A stretch of DNA of 64,000 nucleotides from JAKAXS01 sp965279065 (GTDB lineage Bacteria > Pseudomonadota > Alphaproteobacteria > Rhizobiales > Hyphomicrobiaceae): NCBI GenBank assembly GCA_965279065.1, contig OZ257134.1, positions 744,001 through 808,000 on the forward strand, written 5' to 3'. Both the position numbers and the translations under genes were made by a program. The notes beneath the pieces were generated by a model. The model was not told the DNA's origin, searched no databases, and saw nothing but the letters and a program-made list of their open reading frames with translations. Of the stretch, positions 62,831-64,000 are shown in pieces; positions within the stretch are counted from its first letter, which is position 1, and each line of letters starts with the position of its first letter.

Positions 62831-64000
62831 ATGCTTGGGAGCGGAATATTGGAAAGCCTTTTTCACCCGCTACCGGCTGCAATCGCCGCTGCGTTGGTTC
62901 TTTCTGCTACGATGTATATTTGGACAGCTCGGCGACTCTCCGCGCTCAAGAACCGATTCAGAGTCATTGTCGACGCTGATGCGGAGGCTGATCGCATTGT
63001 TTCAGAAGCCGAGACACGAGCGAAGGAAATGGCCAAGAAGCTGCTCGACGATGAGCGGAAGCAGGCCACGTTCCGAAAGGCAGCCAACGCCGAGGCCGAA
63101 CAGATCCTTCGAAAGGCGATGTTAGAGGCAAAGAGGGTCTCGTCCGAATCTATCGAGCATGCGAAGGCATTGGCCGCCGACGCCTCCAGCGTAGAAAACC
63201 AGATACAGGAATTGCGCGGTAGCTATGTTCGGAAGCGCGAGCAGTACGATCGGCTGATCAAGGAAGTCGCGATACTCGACGACAAAGTCGCATTCGCCGA
63301 AATGGGTGTTTATGACCCCCATTTTGACTTCACAGATAGCGAGCAATTCAAGACTGAGATCGCGAAGGTTAGGGAAGAGCAGAAGCGTCTAATTGCGCTT
63401 GAGAGCGCTGTCTCCTGCTCCACCAATTGGACAGTTGAAGGAAGTGCGTCCAAGGGTGCGACCATGACTAAGCGCAATATCAAGCTCACGCTTCGTGCAT
63501 TCAATGGTGAATGCGATGTAGCGATTGCCAACGTCAGGTGGAACAACGCCGTCGCAATGGAAAAGCGCATCGTACGCGCGGCGGAACAGATCGACAAACT
63601 CAACGCCTCCAATCATATCAAGATTTCCACCCACTTTGCCAATCTTAAGGTCCGCGAACTTCAGCTGACTCACGAATGTCGCGAGAAGTTGAAACAGGAA
63701 CGAGAAGAACGAGCCGAAGCCGCTCGCTTGGCTCGAGAAGAATTGAAATTAGTACGGGACCTGGAGCGGGCGCAGGAGGAGGAGGAGCGCTACACGGACC
63801 TGCTGGCTAAAGCGAAGGCAGAAGCCGCGAGCATTTCGGGCCGGAAGCTTGAGGCATTTAACGAACAGATCGCCATGCTTGAGAAGGATCTCGCCCAAGC
63901 GCGCGCAAAGTCGCAGCGCGCCCAAGCCATGGCCGAGCGAACTACGTCGGGCTACGTCTATGTCATATCGAATGTGGGATCATTCGGCCCCGATATGATC
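62831..64000 (+). CDS. DUF4041 protein with the start of a GIY-YIG (T5orf172-type) domain, 3' truncated by window
   Basis: The frame from the ATG at 62831 stays open to the last base (390 codons), so the gene continues beyond the window. A membrane segment (~14-32, LPAAIAAALVLSATMYIW) is followed by a long coiled coil (~45-125). The DUF4041 signature then appears: FAEMGVYDPHFDFTDSEQFK, SCSTNWTVEGSASKG, AFNGECDVAIANVRWNNAVA. A second coiled coil precedes TSGYVYVISNVGSFGPD, the start of a GIY-YIG nuclease-like domain. Family members are accessory genes often found near defence loci. Lower GC than its neighbours also suggests acquisition. Confidence 0.85.
   Translation, partial: MLGSGILESLFHPLPAAIAAALVLSATMYIWTARRLSALKNRFRVIVDADAEADRIVSEAETRAKEMAKKLLDDERKQATFRKAANAEAEQILRKAMLEAKRVSSESIEHAKALAADASSVENQIQELRGSYVRKREQYDRLIKEVAILDDKVAFAEMGVYDPHFDFTDSEQFKTEIAKVREEQKRLIALESAVSCSTNWTVEGSASKGATMTKRNIKLTLRAFNGECDVAIANVRWNNAVAMEKRIVRAAEQIDKLNASNHIKISTHFANLKVRELQLTHECREKLKQEREERAEAARLAREELKLVRDLERAQEEEERYTDLLAKAKAEAASISGRKLEAFNEQIAMLEKDLAQARAKSQRAQAMAERTTSGYVYVISNVGSFGPDMI

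Overview
The window is a high-GC alphaproteobacterial chromosome segment, most likely from the order Hyphomicrobiales. The clue is gene order: fau, a ymdB-type phosphoesterase, yebC, ruvC, ruvA, ruvB, ybgC, tolQ, tolR, tolA, tolB, pal, cpoB, tilS, ftsH, folP and glmM follow the order expected in that group, and the 6S RNA sits beside fau. Genus cannot be fixed from the sequence. No rRNA, tRNA, CRISPR array, prophage or insertion sequence was recognised.

Layout. 1-2.4 kb: end of a SPOR-domain protein and an unknown membrane protein. 2.4-9.5 kb: a mostly minus-strand block (class I aldolase, two small membrane proteins, ruvA, ruvC, yebC, ymdB, fau, 6S RNA, a coiled-coil protein), interrupted by a plus-strand pair holding an atypical signal peptidase. 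9.8-12 kb: gap and ruvB. 12-14 kb: a Tat-exported phosphoesterase and a SurA-like protein. 14-23 kb: the Tol-Pal envelope operon, with two tandem identical small lipoprotein genes between tolB and pal and a second Pal-like protein between pal and cpoB. 23-31 kb: tilS, ftsH, folP, a ParA pair and glmM. 31-32.4 kb: an AT-richer three-gene cassette with an XRE regulator. 32.5-42.5 kb: serC-serA, a GFA protein, a DUF4139 protein, a TPR-PRMT-like methyltransferase, an exporter and purA. 42.7-49.4 kb: small enzymes, a patatin and modE-like/modABC. 49.4-57.3 kb: ArsR/SRPBCC pair, two RlpA proteins, chromate transporter and CorA. 57.3-64 kb: hexose-phosphate epimerase, bactofilin, a LuxR regulator with a convergent 25-codon mini-gene, PPK2, and a DUF4041/GIY-YIG type protein cut by the right edge.

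How the genes work together. TolQRA, TolB, Pal and CpoB couple the inner membrane to outer-membrane constriction; RlpA, SPOR and bactofilin proteins point to the same division and cell-wall theme. RuvA, RuvB and RuvC resolve Holliday junctions, but here ruvCA and ruvB lie about 5.5 kb apart in opposite orientation. Inverting one segment (about 4.4-10.9 kb) on paper restores both ruvCAB and a gap-fba neighbourhood, and a palindromic repeat lies at one junction. SerC-SerA make serine, ModABC import molybdate, and GlmM, FolP, PurA and Fau serve core metabolism.

The most interesting points are the duplicated lipoprotein gene (12 synonymous and no amino-acid differences), the 25-residue mini-gene with a near-perfect Shine-Dalgarno and its own terminator, the signal peptidase lacking its catalytic lysine, the bacterial TPR-PRMT7/9-like protein, and the unclassified XRE cassette.
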